Shown: in pieces, positions 1 to 8,211 of the stretch
How the letters are laid out: each line of letters opens with the position of its first letter
How positions within the stretch are numbered: position 1 is the first letter of the stretch
Assembly (NCBI RefSeq): GCF_029278565.1
Contig: NZ_CP119559.1
Location: 2,604,001-2,668,000 of the forward strand
Length of the DNA stretch: 64,000 nt
Direction: 5' to 3'
From: Haloarcula halophila
GTDB taxonomy: Archaea; Halobacteriota; Halobacteria; Halobacteriales; Haloarculaceae
Position numbers and translations under genes: made by a program
Notes under the pieces: generated by a model
The model's input: only the letters and a program-made list of their open reading frames with translations
What the model was told of the DNA's origin: nothing
Databases searched by the model: none

Positions 1-642
1 GGCAATGAGGGTGACGCTCCCGGGGACCGATTCACTGACTCGCTCGAAGGTCTCCAGATCGACTTCGAGCTTCGCCAGATCGCGGTTGTTGACGCCGACG
101 ATGTCCGCACCGGCTTCGAGAGCGGTCTCGACCTCGGCCTCTGTGTGGGTCTCGACGAGGACCTGGAACCCCCGGTCACGGGCCGCAGCAACCAGGTCGG
201 ACAGGTCGTCGGTCCCGTCTTCCTGTAGGAACCGGACGATCAGCAGGACCACGTCGGCCTCGACGACGTCTAACTGCGCCTCGTGGAGGATGAAATCCTT
301 CCGCAGGACCGGGACGTCGACGGCCTCGCGAACCCGTTCCAGCGTCTCCGCTGAACCGCCGAAGTGGTCCGGTTCGGTCAGGACCGACAGCGCCGCCGCG
401 CCGCCCGCGACCATCCGCTCGGCCAGCTCTACCGGGTCGTCGGTCCGTTCGCCGTCGGTCGTTGGACTGGTCGGCTTGATCTCGGCGACCAGCGGCACGC
501 GTCCGCCGGCCTCGGCCTGTTCGAACGCCGCCGGCAGCGAGCGCGCGTCGACGGTGACCCGGTCGCTCCCCCCGACGCGCTCGCGTGCCGCCGCGAGTAT
601 CGACTCCACTTCCGGTGCGATCGCACCTACACTATCGTCCAT
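1..642 (-). CDS. trpC: Indole-3-glycerol phosphate synthase (3' end outside window)
   Basis: TrpC closes the indole ring in tryptophan synthesis, turning carboxyphenylamino-deoxyribulose phosphate into indole-3-glycerol phosphate. The minus-strand reading frame runs from the ATG at 642 off the left edge, so about 214 codons are present and the C-terminus is missing. Visible TIM-barrel signatures are [12 protein letters not shown] (the catalytic Lys strand), VPVLRKDFI (second catalytic Lys), [23 protein letters not shown] and [12 protein letters not shown]. Family length is about 250-260 residues, so only the last strands and helices are lost. The ATG sits about 30 nt from a TATA-like element overlapped by a palindrome (separate entry). 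In haloarchaea trpB and trpA commonly follow, but here they would lie outside. Identification is secure from the motifs; expression control is inferred. Confidence 0.95.
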   Translation of the reverse strand, partial: MDDSVGAIAPEVESILAAARERVGGSDRVTVDARSLPAAFEQAEAGGRVPLVAEIKPTSPTTDGERTDDPVELAERMVAGGAAALSVLTEPDHFGGSAETLERVREAVDVPVLRKDFILHEAQLDVVEADVVLLIVRFLQEDGTDDLSDLVAAARDRGFQVLVETHTEAEVETALEAGADIVGVNNRDLAKLEVDLETFERVSESVPGSVTLIA

Positions 643-656
643 CACTGAACACTAAC

Positions 657-670
657 GTACAGAAGTGTAC
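657..670. promoter_or_regulatory. TRP-box-like inverted repeat over the trpC promoter
   Basis: GTACA-N4-TGTAC is a perfect 5+5 inverted repeat, 15-28 nt upstream of the trpC ATG. It overlaps the TATA-like stretch CTTATGTAC read on the minus strand, which is where a repressor would block TBP/TFB. TGTACA is the core of the TRP box bound by the archaeal repressor TrpY in Methanothermobacter. The function here is inferred from position and similarity only. Confidence 0.5.
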
Positions 671-731
671 ATAAGGGTTACCCTCGGGAACGGGCCGCAG
701 GTTGAAGACACGCCGGGTCGTCACTCCGGTT

Positions 732-1202
732 ATGGAGACATCGAGCGACGATGCGGGCATCTACGCGCGGGAGTCGGACTACCTCGACCGGTACGTCCAG
801 TTCGGGGCGGCCGGTGACCGGGTCATCTCGCTGTCGTTCCCGACACACCCCGAGGACGTCACCAGCGACGACCACGCACTGCTGGATCGTATCGACGACT
901 ATCTCTCCGGAACCGAAGACGGCTTCGAGGACGTGACCGTCGGGCTGACTGTGCCCACAGAGCAGCGTCGTGTGTTGGAGGCGGTCCGTGAGGTCCCCTA
1001 CGGCGAGAACGCCACCGTCGAGCAGGTCGCACGGATGACGCCGGACCTGGACGCGACCGAACAGGACGACCTCGCCGCGGTCCGCGAGGCGCTGGCTGGC
1101 AATCCGGTCCCGCTTCTCATCCCCGATCACCGGGTTCGTGACGGACCTAGTAGCGCCCCACCGGCGGTCGAACAGAAGCTTCGGTCGGTCGAGGGGTTAT
1201 AG
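732..1202 (+). CDS. MGMT/alkyltransferase-like DNA-binding family protein lacking the acceptor Cys
   Basis: This 156-residue protein belongs to the O6-alkylguanine-DNA alkyltransferase (Ogt/MGMT) fold. The C-terminal part shows the family helix-turn-helix and active-site region (VPYGENATVEQVARM, then PLLIPDHRV). In true alkyltransferases the last motif reads IPCHRV; here residue 132 (codon 1125-1127) is Asp, so the methyl-accepting Cys is missing. That makes it resemble alkyltransferase-like (ATL) proteins, which recognise alkylated bases and hand them to nucleotide excision repair, although known ATLs usually carry Trp or Ala. Start chosen at the ATG at 732; an upstream in-frame start at 702 would add ten residues. 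Its stop overlaps the convergent CPBP gene by 6 nt. Biochemical role is inferred. Confidence 0.75.
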   Translation: METSSDDAGIYARESDYLDRYVQFGAAGDRVISLSFPTHPEDVTSDDHALLDRIDDYLSGTEDGFEDVTVGLTVPTEQRRVLEAVREVPYGENATVEQVARMTPDLDATEQDDLAAVREALAGNPVPLLIPDHRVRDGPSSAPPAVEQKLRSVEGL

Positions 1203-2042
1203 CGATAGCCGTTCGATCCCCAGCCCTTCGTGGACGCCCAGTTCCAGGGCGTTGACGAGGTAGTGGGCGACGACGACGGCGAGCAGACTGTCGGTGACGA
1301 CGAACAGGCCGGCGAGTCCCAGCCCGAGCGCCCCGGTGACGAGGATACCGACACGTCCCTGGGCACCGTGGCCCAGCGCGAACGCGACCGAGGAGACGAT
1401 GGCCATCGCCCACGCCGGCGCGCCCAGTCCGGCGACGGGGACGCCGATCGCCGCCCCACGAAAGAGCAGTTCTTCGACGACCGCGATGATCGGCAGGATG
1501 ACGCCGAGCAGGACCACCCAGCCACCGGCCGAATCCGGTGCCAACAGCCCACGGACGGACTCGTCGAAGGCCATGTCGAACCCCGCGGCCAGTGACGCGG
1601 CGGCCTCGTTGCCCAGCCAGAAACCGACGCCGGCCGCGACGCCGACAGCGAGTGCTGGCCAGCCCGTCGAGAGCGGGGCCGCGCTGACACCGAACGCACT
1701 GACCGGGATCCGGTAGTAGAACGCTGCCGCCACCAAGAGCGCGCCGAACAGCCCCTGGGTGAGCGCGACGTTCGCCAGCAACGCCCCGGTCGAGATGCTC
1801 TCGGGTCGGTTCGAGCGTCGCGATTCGACCCAACGGCGTCGCCGGGCGCTCTCCGGGGTCTCGAACCGTGGGATGACGGGATCAGGCGTCGGCGTGTCGG
1901 CGTGCTCCTCCAGTGACGGGACGCCCTCCGCGGTTGCCGAGAGACCGCTCTCGTCGGTGAGTCCCTGCGAAAGGCGCGCGAGCGCGAGTAACGCGGTCAG
2001 AAGGAGTCCCGTCAGGCCGACGAAGGCGGCCCAACCGGGCAC
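1197..2042 (-). CDS. CPBP-family intramembrane metalloprotease (CAAX-protease-like)
   Basis: A 281-residue polytopic membrane protein of the Abi/CPBP (type II CAAX prenyl endopeptidase-like) family. The three family motifs are present in order: EELLFRG (about 191-197; paired Glu plus Arg), FALGHG (about 219-224; the His motif) and HYLVNALE near the C-terminus. There are seven or eight hydrophobic segments, plus a charged loop (about 35-85) rich in Pro, Glu and Arg between the first membrane segment and the core. Substrates of haloarchaeal members are unknown; proposed roles include processing of lipidated or signal-anchored proteins. It ends head-on with the alkyltransferase-like gene and starts 4 nt before the lonB stop, so it may be co-transcribed downstream of lonB. 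Family assignment is firm, function is not. Confidence 0.88.
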   Translation of the reverse strand: MPGWAAFVGLTGLLLTALLALARLSQGLTDESGLSATAEGVPSLEEHADTPTPDPVIPRFETPESARRRRWVESRRSNRPESISTGALLANVALTQGLFGALLVAAAFYYRIPVSAFGVSAAPLSTGWPALAVGVAAGVGFWLGNEAAASLAAGFDMAFDESVRGLLAPDSAGGWVVLLGVILPIIAVVEELLFRGAAIGVPVAGLGAPAWAMAIVSSVAFALGHGAQGRVGILVTGALGLGLAGLFVVTDSLLAVVVAHYLVNALELGVHEGLGIERLSL

Positions 2043-2046
2043 GGCT

Positions 2047-4134
2047 CTACTGCGGGCTGGGGCTGCCGCCCTGGCGGCCGACCTCGTGTTCGAGGGCCTT
2101 GCCCGTGATGGACTTCAGGCGGTCGACCAGCGAGTCCTTCTCGGTCTCGCCCGACAGCGCGACCTCCAGGACTTCCGAGATGTGGGAGACGGGGATGATC
2201 TCGACCATCTCCTCGTACTCCTCCTCGATCATGACGTCCTGGGTGTTGGCCTCGGGGATGATGACCGTATCGAGGCCGGCCTTTGCGGCGGCCTCGATCT
2301 TGTGGGTGACTCCGCCGACCGGGAGCACGTCGCCCCGGACCGATAGCGAGCCCGTCATCGCGAGGTTCTGTTTGATCGGGACGTCCTCTATCGCCGAGAT
2401 GACGGCGGTTGCGACCGTGATCGAGGCCGAGTCGCCGTCGACGCCGCCTTCACCGGCCTGGACGAACTGGATGTGGACGTCCTTCTCGGAGATGTCCTCG
2501 TCGCTGAACTTCTTGATGATCGCCGAGACGTTCTGGACGGCCTCCTCGGCCATCTCTTTGAGCTGACCGGTCGCGATCACCTGGCCGGGACCCTGTGACG
2601 GGCTGACCTCTGCCATCACGGGGAGGACGATTCCGCTGTCCTCGCCCATGACTGCCAGGCCGTTGACGCGGCCGATGACGTCGCCCTGGTTGACGGTGAG
2701 CTCGTAGTCCTTGCGGCGTTCGATGTAGTTGTCCGCGAGCTGTTGCTCGATGGACCGGGAGCGCCGTTTCGCTTGCAGGACGTCTTTGCGTTCGGTCTGC
2801 TCTCTGTCCTCCGCGCGAGCGATGTCGCCCGCGACACGGACCAGGCCACCGAGGTCACGGAACTTCAGGGTGAGGTGGCCTTTCCGACCCGCACGGCGAC
2901 GGGCTTCGAGGATGAGTTCCTCGACGGCCTCCTCGGTGAAGTGTGGGAGCCGCCCGTCGTTCTCGACTTCCTGGGCGACGAAGCGGGCGTACTTCCGGCG
3001 CATCTCGGGGTCGTCCTCGATGGTGTCGTCCATGTACACCTCGTAGCCGTACCCCTTGATCCGGGAGCGCAGCGCCGGGTGCATGTTCTCCATCGCGTCG
3101 AGGTTCCCCGCCGCGATCATGATGAAGTCACAGGGGACCGGCTCGGTCTGGACCATCGCGCCCGAGGAGCGCTCGGACTGGCCCGTGATCGAGAACTCGC
3201 CCTCCTGGATGGCCGTCATCAGCTTCTGCTGGCTGCGGATGTCCAGGGTGTTGATCTCGTCGACGAACAACACACCCTTGTTGGCCTTGTGGATGGCACC
3301 GGCCTCGACGCGGTCGTGGCTGGGGGTCTCCATGCCGCCGGACTGGAACGGGTCGTGGCGGACATCGCCCAACAGCGCACCCGCGTGGGCACCGGTCGCG
3401 TCCTCGAAGGGCGCGGTCTTCTGGCTGGCGGTGCTGATCAGGAGGTTCGGGATCATCGCGTCGCTGCCTCGCGACCCGTAGCGGAACGCGAGGTAGATGA
3501 CACCCGCTGCCAGGATGCCCAGCAGGATCTGCTGGGCGATGATCAGCGAGTAGCCGATGACGATAGCGATGATGATCCACATCAGGAACGTCCGCATCTG
3601 GTTGCGCTTGCGGGCTTCCTCCTTGTGGGCGTCGACGATCTGTTCACCCTTCCCGCTGGGGACCGTCCGGACTTTCGGCTCGTTGCCGTCGTCGGGGTTG
3701 TGATAGACGAGGACGTCCTGGAGCTCCTCACGGGGGAGCAACTGACTCATCGCTTTGGCCAGCATCGACTTGCCCGTCCCGGGCGAGCCGATCATCATCA
3801 CGTGTCGGCGCTGTTTGGCCGCTTTCTTGATGACGTCCCGGGCGTGATCCTGCCCGATGACCTGATCGACGAGACGGTCGGGGACCTCGATGTCGGCGGT
3901 CGAATCGATTTCGAGACCGCCGAGCAAGTCCTCCTCTTCGCCGTCGAGGTTGCTCTCTCCCTCGACCTCGACGTCGCTTCCGAGGGTCGTATCCCCGTCG
4001 TCACCGTCGACGGTCGGCTCTGACGCCCGCTCGTCGTCCGTCTCAGCAGGGCTGTCGGCCGCCGTGGCCTCGCCGGCGTCGGTGTTCTCCCGGCCGGCGT
4101 CGGGAGCCGCGTCGTGTTCGGTATTATCGCTCAT
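2047..4134 (-). CDS. lonB: Archaeal membrane-anchored ATP-dependent protease LonB
   Basis: LonB is the ATP-dependent serine protease of Archaea, anchored in the cytoplasmic membrane and essential in several haloarchaea, where it controls membrane lipid and pigment synthesis enzymes. The 695-residue product has an acidic N-terminal extension (1-80), Walker A GSPGTGKS (about 116-123), a membrane hairpin inserted in the AAA+ domain (about 183-217), Walker B LFVDEI (about 288-294), and a C-terminal Lon protease domain with the catalytic Ser in GDSASITVA (about 569) and Lys in THKIEAAAKAG (about 612). The start is the ATG at 4134 (MSDNTEHD); an upstream in-frame ATG at 4161 would add nine residues without similarity. 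The membrane insertion is diagnostic for LonB versus bacterial LonA. Confidence 0.97.
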   Translation of the reverse strand: MSDNTEHDAAPDAGRENTDAGEATAADSPAETDDERASEPTVDGDDGDTTLGSDVEVEGESNLDGEEEDLLGGLEIDSTADIEVPDRLVDQVIGQDHARDVIKKAAKQRRHVMMIGSPGTGKSMLAKAMSQLLPREELQDVLVYHNPDDGNEPKVRTVPSGKGEQIVDAHKEEARKRNQMRTFLMWIIIAIVIGYSLIIAQQILLGILAAGVIYLAFRYGSRGSDAMIPNLLISTASQKTAPFEDATGAHAGALLGDVRHDPFQSGGMETPSHDRVEAGAIHKANKGVLFVDEINTLDIRSQQKLMTAIQEGEFSITGQSERSSGAMVQTEPVPCDFIMIAAGNLDAMENMHPALRSRIKGYGYEVYMDDTIEDDPEMRRKYARFVAQEVENDGRLPHFTEEAVEELILEARRRAGRKGHLTLKFRDLGGLVRVAGDIARAEDREQTERKDVLQAKRRSRSIEQQLADNYIERRKDYELTVNQGDVIGRVNGLAVMGEDSGIVLPVMAEVSPSQGPGQVIATGQLKEMAEEAVQNVSAIIKKFSDEDISEKDVHIQFVQAGEGGVDGDSASITVATAVISAIEDVPIKQNLAMTGSLSVRGDVLPVGGVTHKIEAAAKAGLDTVIIPEANTQDVMIEEEYEEMVEIIPVSHISEVLEVALSGETEKDSLVDRLKSITGKALEHEVGRQGGSPSPQ

Positions 4135-4305
4135 ACAAACGTTGCTAACACCGGATTTCAAGGGCTGTCTACTGATATACTTTCTCCCCGCATCCGGGGT
4201 CGATACACACCGAAAACCGCACGAGGGCTCCCGATCCGGCCGTCGTCAGGTCCTCCGCTCGCCTCCGTCGTCGGGTTTATCAAACCACCAGTCACACAGT
4301 CGGGT

Positions 4306-4872
4306 ATGCGTGGGTTCTACATCGGGCGGTTCCAGCCCTATCACGACGGCCATCACGCGATGGTCGATCGGATCACCGACGAGGTCGACGAACTCGTCCT
4401 CGGGATCGGGAGCGCCGACGACTCGCATACGACACACGACCCGTTTACCGCCGGCGAGCGGATCATGATGATCACCAAAGCCGTCGCGGAGTTCGACCTG
4501 ACGACCTACGTCGTCCCGCTGGAGGACATCAACCGCAACGCCGTCTGGGTGAGCCACGTAGAGAGTATGTGCCCGGACTTCGACGTCGCCTACTCGAACA
4601 ACCCGCTCGTCGTCCGACTCTTCGAGGAGAGCGGCATCGAGGTCCGGCAGTCCCCGATGTTCGACCGGGACCGTCTCGAAGGCAGCGAGATCCGCCAGCG
4701 GATGATCCACGACGAGTCCTGGCGCGACCGGGTCCCGGACTCGGTGGTCGACGTCATCGAGGAGATCCACGGCGTCAAGCGCCTCCAGCACGTCTCCGAC
4801 AGCGACTCGCTGGACCGCTACACCGCCGAGGACGAGAAGATCGACCGGCCGGCGGTCGGCGAGGACGGATGA
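4306..4872 (+). CDS. nadM: Archaeal-type nicotinamide-nucleotide adenylyltransferase
   Basis: NadM joins NMN and ATP to form NAD+. The 188-residue protein begins with the nucleotidyltransferase signature MRGFYIGRFQPYHDGHH (GRFQPxHxGH), has the Asp-rich loop GIGSADDSHT, and carries the C-terminal ISxxxxR-type motif in GSEIRQRM, all in archaeal NadM spacing. Family length is 170-190 residues. The ATG at 4306 is chosen because the GRFQPxH motif always sits at the very N-terminus; longer in-frame starts add unrelated sequence. Its stop overlaps the start of the SAM hydrolase gene (ATGA), indicating translational coupling. Confidence 0.95.
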   Translation: MRGFYIGRFQPYHDGHHAMVDRITDEVDELVLGIGSADDSHTTHDPFTAGERIMMITKAVAEFDLTTYVVPLEDINRNAVWVSHVESMCPDFDVAYSNNPLVVRLFEESGIEVRQSPMFDRDRLEGSEIRQRMIHDESWRDRVPDSVVDVIEEIHGVKRLQHVSDSDSLDRYTAEDEKIDRPAVGEDG

Positions 4873-5624
4873 TCACGCTCGCGTCGGACTTCGGGACGCC
4901 GTATCCGGCCGCGATGCGTGGTGTGATCTGTACGCGGACCGACGCTCGCATCGAGGACATCGCCCACGACTTCCCCCGACAGGACGTCCGTGCCGCGGCG
5001 TTCTGGCTCACACAGACGCTCCCGTACTTCCCGCCGGCAGTCCACTGCGTGGTCGTCGATCCCGGCGTCGGCACAGACAGGGACGCCGTCGTCGTCCGCG
5101 CCGGCACGCACGCGCTCGTCGCCCCCGACAACGGCGTCGCCCTTCCGGTCGCTCGTGAACTGGCCGATTCTGTCGAGGTGTTCACCTGGGCCTACGACGA
5201 CCCGGCCAGTTCGACGTTTCACGGGCGGGACGTCTTCGCGCCCGCCGCGGCCGCGGTCCACGAGGCCGGTGTCGACGTCGTCTCCGAACTCGACCGGACG
5301 ACGCCGACCGACGACTACGTCGACCTGCAGTTCCCGACCGCCGAACTCGTGGACGGCGGCGCGCGCGGCGAGGTACTCGTCGTCGACGGCTTCGGCAACG
5401 TCGTCACGAATATACCCGGATCGATCCTGGAGAGTCGTTTCGGCGGGACCGTCACCGTCGACGGCGACCCGATCCCAGTCCGCCGCGCCTACGCGGCCCT
5501 CGATCCCGGGGACAGACTGGTGACCGTCGGCAGCCACGGCAACGTCGAACTCGCGGTCACCCAGGGGCGGGGCGACGACGCGTTCGGCGTCGGCGTCGGC
5601 GATCCAGTGTCCCTGGCGTTGTAG
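4869..5624 (+). CDS. S-adenosyl-L-methionine hydrolase (adenosine-forming), DUF62/SAM hydroxide adenosyltransferase family
   Basis: The 251-residue protein belongs to the fluorinase/chlorinase/SAM hydroxide adenosyltransferase family, whose archaeal members hydrolyse SAM to adenosine and methionine using water. Motifs in order are TLASDFGTPYPAAMRGVI (the N-terminal Asp that binds the ribose), VVVDPGVGT, LVAPDNGV, FHGRDVFAPAAA and a C-terminal domain with VVDGFGNVVTN. The halogenase-specific inserted loop is not evident, which favours the hydrolase. Its ATG overlaps the nadM stop, so the two are made from one message. The physiological reason for hydrolysing SAM is unsettled for the whole family; pairing with NAD synthesis hints at a role in adenylate or cofactor balance, which is inference. 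Confidence 0.9.
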   Translation: MITLASDFGTPYPAAMRGVICTRTDARIEDIAHDFPRQDVRAAAFWLTQTLPYFPPAVHCVVVDPGVGTDRDAVVVRAGTHALVAPDNGVALPVARELADSVEVFTWAYDDPASSTFHGRDVFAPAAAAVHEAGVDVVSELDRTTPTDDYVDLQFPTAELVDGGARGEVLVVDGFGNVVTNIPGSILESRFGGTVTVDGDPIPVRRAYAALDPGDRLVTVGSHGNVELAVTQGRGDDAFGVGVGDPVSLAL

Positions 5625-5649
5625 CCGAATCCGTTCGGTCTATCATGTT

Positions 5650-5698
5650 TTAGGGTGGCCGAAAAATCGACGGGGTTAAGTTCTTTAGGCCAGCCTAA
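5650..5698. promoter_or_regulatory. Tandem DtxR/Idr-like operators and promoter of the cupredoxin lipoprotein
   Basis: A perfect TTAGGC-CA-GCCTAA palindrome (5685-5698) ends 6 nt before the ATG at 5705. An imperfect copy, TTAGGG-TG-GCCGAA (5650-5663), lies 35 nt upstream. A TATA-like GGTTAAGTT (about 5674-5682) sits between them at roughly -27, so the proximal palindrome covers the expected start of a leaderless transcript. The half-site TTAGG and the dyad resemble operators of the metal-dependent DtxR/IdeR family, including the Idr regulators of haloarchaea. Iron control is inferred. Confidence 0.65.
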
Positions 5699-5704
5699 TC
5701 AAAT

Positions 5705-8161
5705 ATGCCAGACAGACGAGACCTGTTGAAGACGGTCGGTATCGCAGCGAGTGGCCTGCTCGCTGGCTGTCCGGGTTCGAGTTCGAACGCACAGACCGAC
5801 GACGGATCGACGGCCACACAGACCGAGACGGCCACACGGACCGAGGAGCCGACGGCGACCGCTGAGCCGACGCCGGTCGGCCCGATGACCGCCGTCGCGG
5901 CCGAGTGGTCGGTCTACCGTGCCCGACTGTACGACGCCGTGGCGCTCGGGCGCGCCGGTGCGCCCGCCGCAGGGGCGACCGTCGCGGGGAACATCTTCGC
6001 TCGCTTCGAGGGGGCGAACGGCGAGTACGGCGCCCACGAACGGCTGGAATCGACATCCGAGGCGGCCTACGAGGGATTCGAGGGAGCGCTCGGTGACCTC
6101 CAGTCGGCGCTCTCGGAGGGCAACGTCGAAGCCGCCGCCGACGCGGCGGACACGGCCAGCAGTGCCCTCCAGACCGCACAGCAGGCCGCGACGACCCAGA
6201 GGGCGACCCGCGTGTTCGACCTGCTCGTGATCGGATCGCGGGCGAACAACGCCGGCGGCCTGGCCCGCGCTGGAGCCGTCGAGGCGGCCGGGCCGGTCGC
6301 CGAGGCGGCCACCATCTCGTTCGAAGACGGCCTCGTCCACGATGTCCTCGAATCGGCTGACGAGGGGGTCTACGAGCGCTTCGAGAGCGCGCTGTCGACG
6401 GTGCAGTCGGCGGCCGGTAGCGGCGACGGCGAGGGCGTCGTCGAGGCCGCCGGCACCGCTCTGGACGCCGCTGTCGAGGGAGCCTACGCCATCGCCAGCG
6501 CACAGGCGGTCGCCGACACCGGCCACCTCGCGACGCTCCAGTCCCGAGGTTGGGACGCCGCCGCGGTCTCGCTGCTGGGCGGTCCCGGCGCGGACTACGC
6601 ACACGCGGCGACCCTGAACAGCTACCGGGCGCGGGTCGCCGACGCCCAGTGGCTCGCTCGGCGCGGCGGTACCGACACCGCCGGCCAGATGGCACAGGAC
6701 GTCTTCGCCCACTTCGAGGGCGCCGCCGCCCACGATCCCTTCGAAGAGGCCAACAGCGAGGCCTACGAGGCCTTCGAGTCCGGGCTCTCGTCGTTGACGA
6801 CGGCGATCGACGACGGGGACACGAGCGGGATCGGGGACGCGGTCGGGACGGTCGATACGAACCTCGTGGCCGGCATCGAGGCGCTGGCCGGCGGGTCCGC
6901 TCCGGTCCTCCAGTCGGGCTTCTTCAAGGCTCGCTTCGCCGACGCCCGGGAACTGTACCGCCAGGACAAGAACGCACAGGCGGTCACCGTCACCCAGGAC
7001 CTGTTCGAACGGTTCGAGGCCAACGAACTGGACTTCCACGAGACGCTGGAGGAGACCAGCGAGTCGCTGTACGAGACCTTCGAGGAGGAGCATCTCACGA
7101 GCCTGATCACCGCCTACGAGAACGGCGACGACGCGGCGGTCGACACCCACCACCAGGGTGTGCTCGACGCGCTGTTGTCCTTCGAGAGCGAGTACACGCC
7201 CGCCGTCGCCAGCGGCTCCGGCGCGACGTACATGGCCGCGCTCGGGTTCGACGCGGCTGCGGTCGACGCGCTGGGTCACGACGCCCGGGCGGCCGAACTC
7301 GGCCAGCAAGCCCTCGCCTTCTTCGAGAACGGTGCGGCGGGCTACCACGAAGCCCTCGAAGAGGCCGACGAGGAACTCTACCACCGGTTCGAGGACGAGG
7401 CGCTCGGCGCAGTGATCTCGGCCGCGCAGAACGGCGAGGACGTCTACCCGCCCGCCAAGAGCTTCGGCGACGCCGCCGTGGAGACGGTGTCGGCGATCAC
7501 CGCGGCCAGCGGGGGGAGCGACGCGCCGGTCCCGATCGCGCAGGGTATCTTCCAGACCTTCGAGAACGCGTCGGTCCACGACCGCCTGGAGAGCGCCTCC
7601 CAGTCGGCCTACGAAGGGTTCGAGTCGGCGCTCTCGGACTACGTCCAGGGGCTCCAGTCCGGCAGCGGTGACCCTGCTTCCTTCGCTGCCGCGGCCCGTA
7701 CCGCACAGTTCGCCGTCGTGGGTGCCGTCGACGCCGCCCCCAGTGGCGGCACTGGCGGCTCCGGCGGGGAGTCCGAGTCGGACCCGTCTCTCTCGGGCGG
7801 GCCGAACGTCGTCGAGGGGGTCCCCGAGGACGCCGACCACGTCGTGGGGATGCAGGCGGTCGCCTTCGACCCGGAGGAACTGACCGTCAACGTCGGCGAC
7901 ACGGTCGCCTTCGAACACGCCGCCGGCGAGGCACACAACGTCGTGGCCTACGACGACGGCATCCCCGAGGGTGCCGACTACTGGGCCTCCGGCGGCTTCG
8001 ACAGTGAATCGGCGGCCCGCGAAGGCTGGGAGAGCGGCGAGGGTGCCGTCCAGTCCGGCCAGAGCTACGTCCACACCTTCGAGACGGCCGGCGAGCACGA
8101 GTACTTCTGTACGCCCCACGAGGCCGCGGGGATGGTCGGAACGATCGTCGTCGAGGAATGA
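5705..8161 (+). CDS. DUF5059-type lipoprotein with six helical repeats and a C-terminal blue-copper domain
   Basis: An 818-residue exported protein. The N-terminus has a twin-Arg stretch (DRRDLLK), a hydrophobic segment and a lipobox ending at Cys22, followed by a Thr/Glu linker, so it is probably a Tat-exported lipoprotein. The body (about 60-660) contains six degenerate helical repeats, each with an Fx(F/H)FE element followed by H(D/E)xLE-x4-(A/L)YExFE; they start near residues 98, 203, 334, 434, 537 and 615. After a Gly/Ser linker comes a halocyanin/plastocyanin-like domain (about 710-818) with type 1 copper ligands His744, Cys802, His805 and Met810. The promoter carries DtxR/Idr-like operators, which suggests a role in metal acquisition or extracytoplasmic electron transfer. 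The precise function is unknown; DUF5059 is recalled, not searched. Confidence 0.82.
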   Translation: MPDRRDLLKTVGIAASGLLAGCPGSSSNAQTDDGSTATQTETATRTEEPTATAEPTPVGPMTAVAAEWSVYRARLYDAVALGRAGAPAAGATVAGNIFARFEGANGEYGAHERLESTSEAAYEGFEGALGDLQSALSEGNVEAAADAADTASSALQTAQQAATTQRATRVFDLLVIGSRANNAGGLARAGAVEAAGPVAEAATISFEDGLVHDVLESADEGVYERFESALSTVQSAAGSGDGEGVVEAAGTALDAAVEGAYAIASAQAVADTGHLATLQSRGWDAAAVSLLGGPGADYAHAATLNSYRARVADAQWLARRGGTDTAGQMAQDVFAHFEGAAAHDPFEEANSEAYEAFESGLSSLTTAIDDGDTSGIGDAVGTVDTNLVAGIEALAGGSAPVLQSGFFKARFADARELYRQDKNAQAVTVTQDLFERFEANELDFHETLEETSESLYETFEEEHLTSLITAYENGDDAAVDTHHQGVLDALLSFESEYTPAVASGSGATYMAALGFDAAAVDALGHDARAAELGQQALAFFENGAAGYHEALEEADEELYHRFEDEALGAVISAAQNGEDVYPPAKSFGDAAVETVSAITAASGGSDAPVPIAQGIFQTFENASVHDRLESASQSAYEGFESALSDYVQGLQSGSGDPASFAAAARTAQFAVVGAVDAAPSGGTGGSGGESESDPSLSGGPNVVEGVPEDADHVVGMQAVAFDPEELTVNVGDTVAFEHAAGEAHNVVAYDDGIPEGADYWASGGFDSESAAREGWESGEGAVQSGQSYVHTFETAGEHEYFCTPHEAAGMVGTIVVEE

Positions 8162-8162
8162 T

Positions 8163-8210
8163 CTAGGCCGGCCAAAGATCGATGCCTTTTTGTGCTTTAG
8201 GCTAGCCTAA
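8163..8210. promoter_or_regulatory. Second pair of DtxR/Idr-like palindromes, facing 8211-8611
   Basis: Immediately after the lipoprotein stop lie CTAGGC-CG-GCCAAA (8163-8176, imperfect) and TTAGGC-TA-GCCTAA (8197-8210, perfect; extended to a 16-bp palindrome at 8196-8211). The two are 34 nt apart, almost the same spacing as the pair before the lipoprotein gene. A CTTTTTGTG stretch (8186-8194) between them could be either a TATA-like box or the T-run ending the lipoprotein transcript. No convincing gene follows, so the target is unclear. Confidence 0.55.
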
Positions 8211-8211
8211 A

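Noticed and set aside
2743..4023. A 426-codon plus frame over the lonB region
   Set aside because: It is the antisense of lonB, whose motifs are certain. High GC makes antisense frames open in this genome.
5699..8119. An 806-codon minus frame opposite the cupredoxin lipoprotein
   Set aside because: Antisense shadow; it has no domain or signal peptide and disagrees with the clear repeats on the plus strand.
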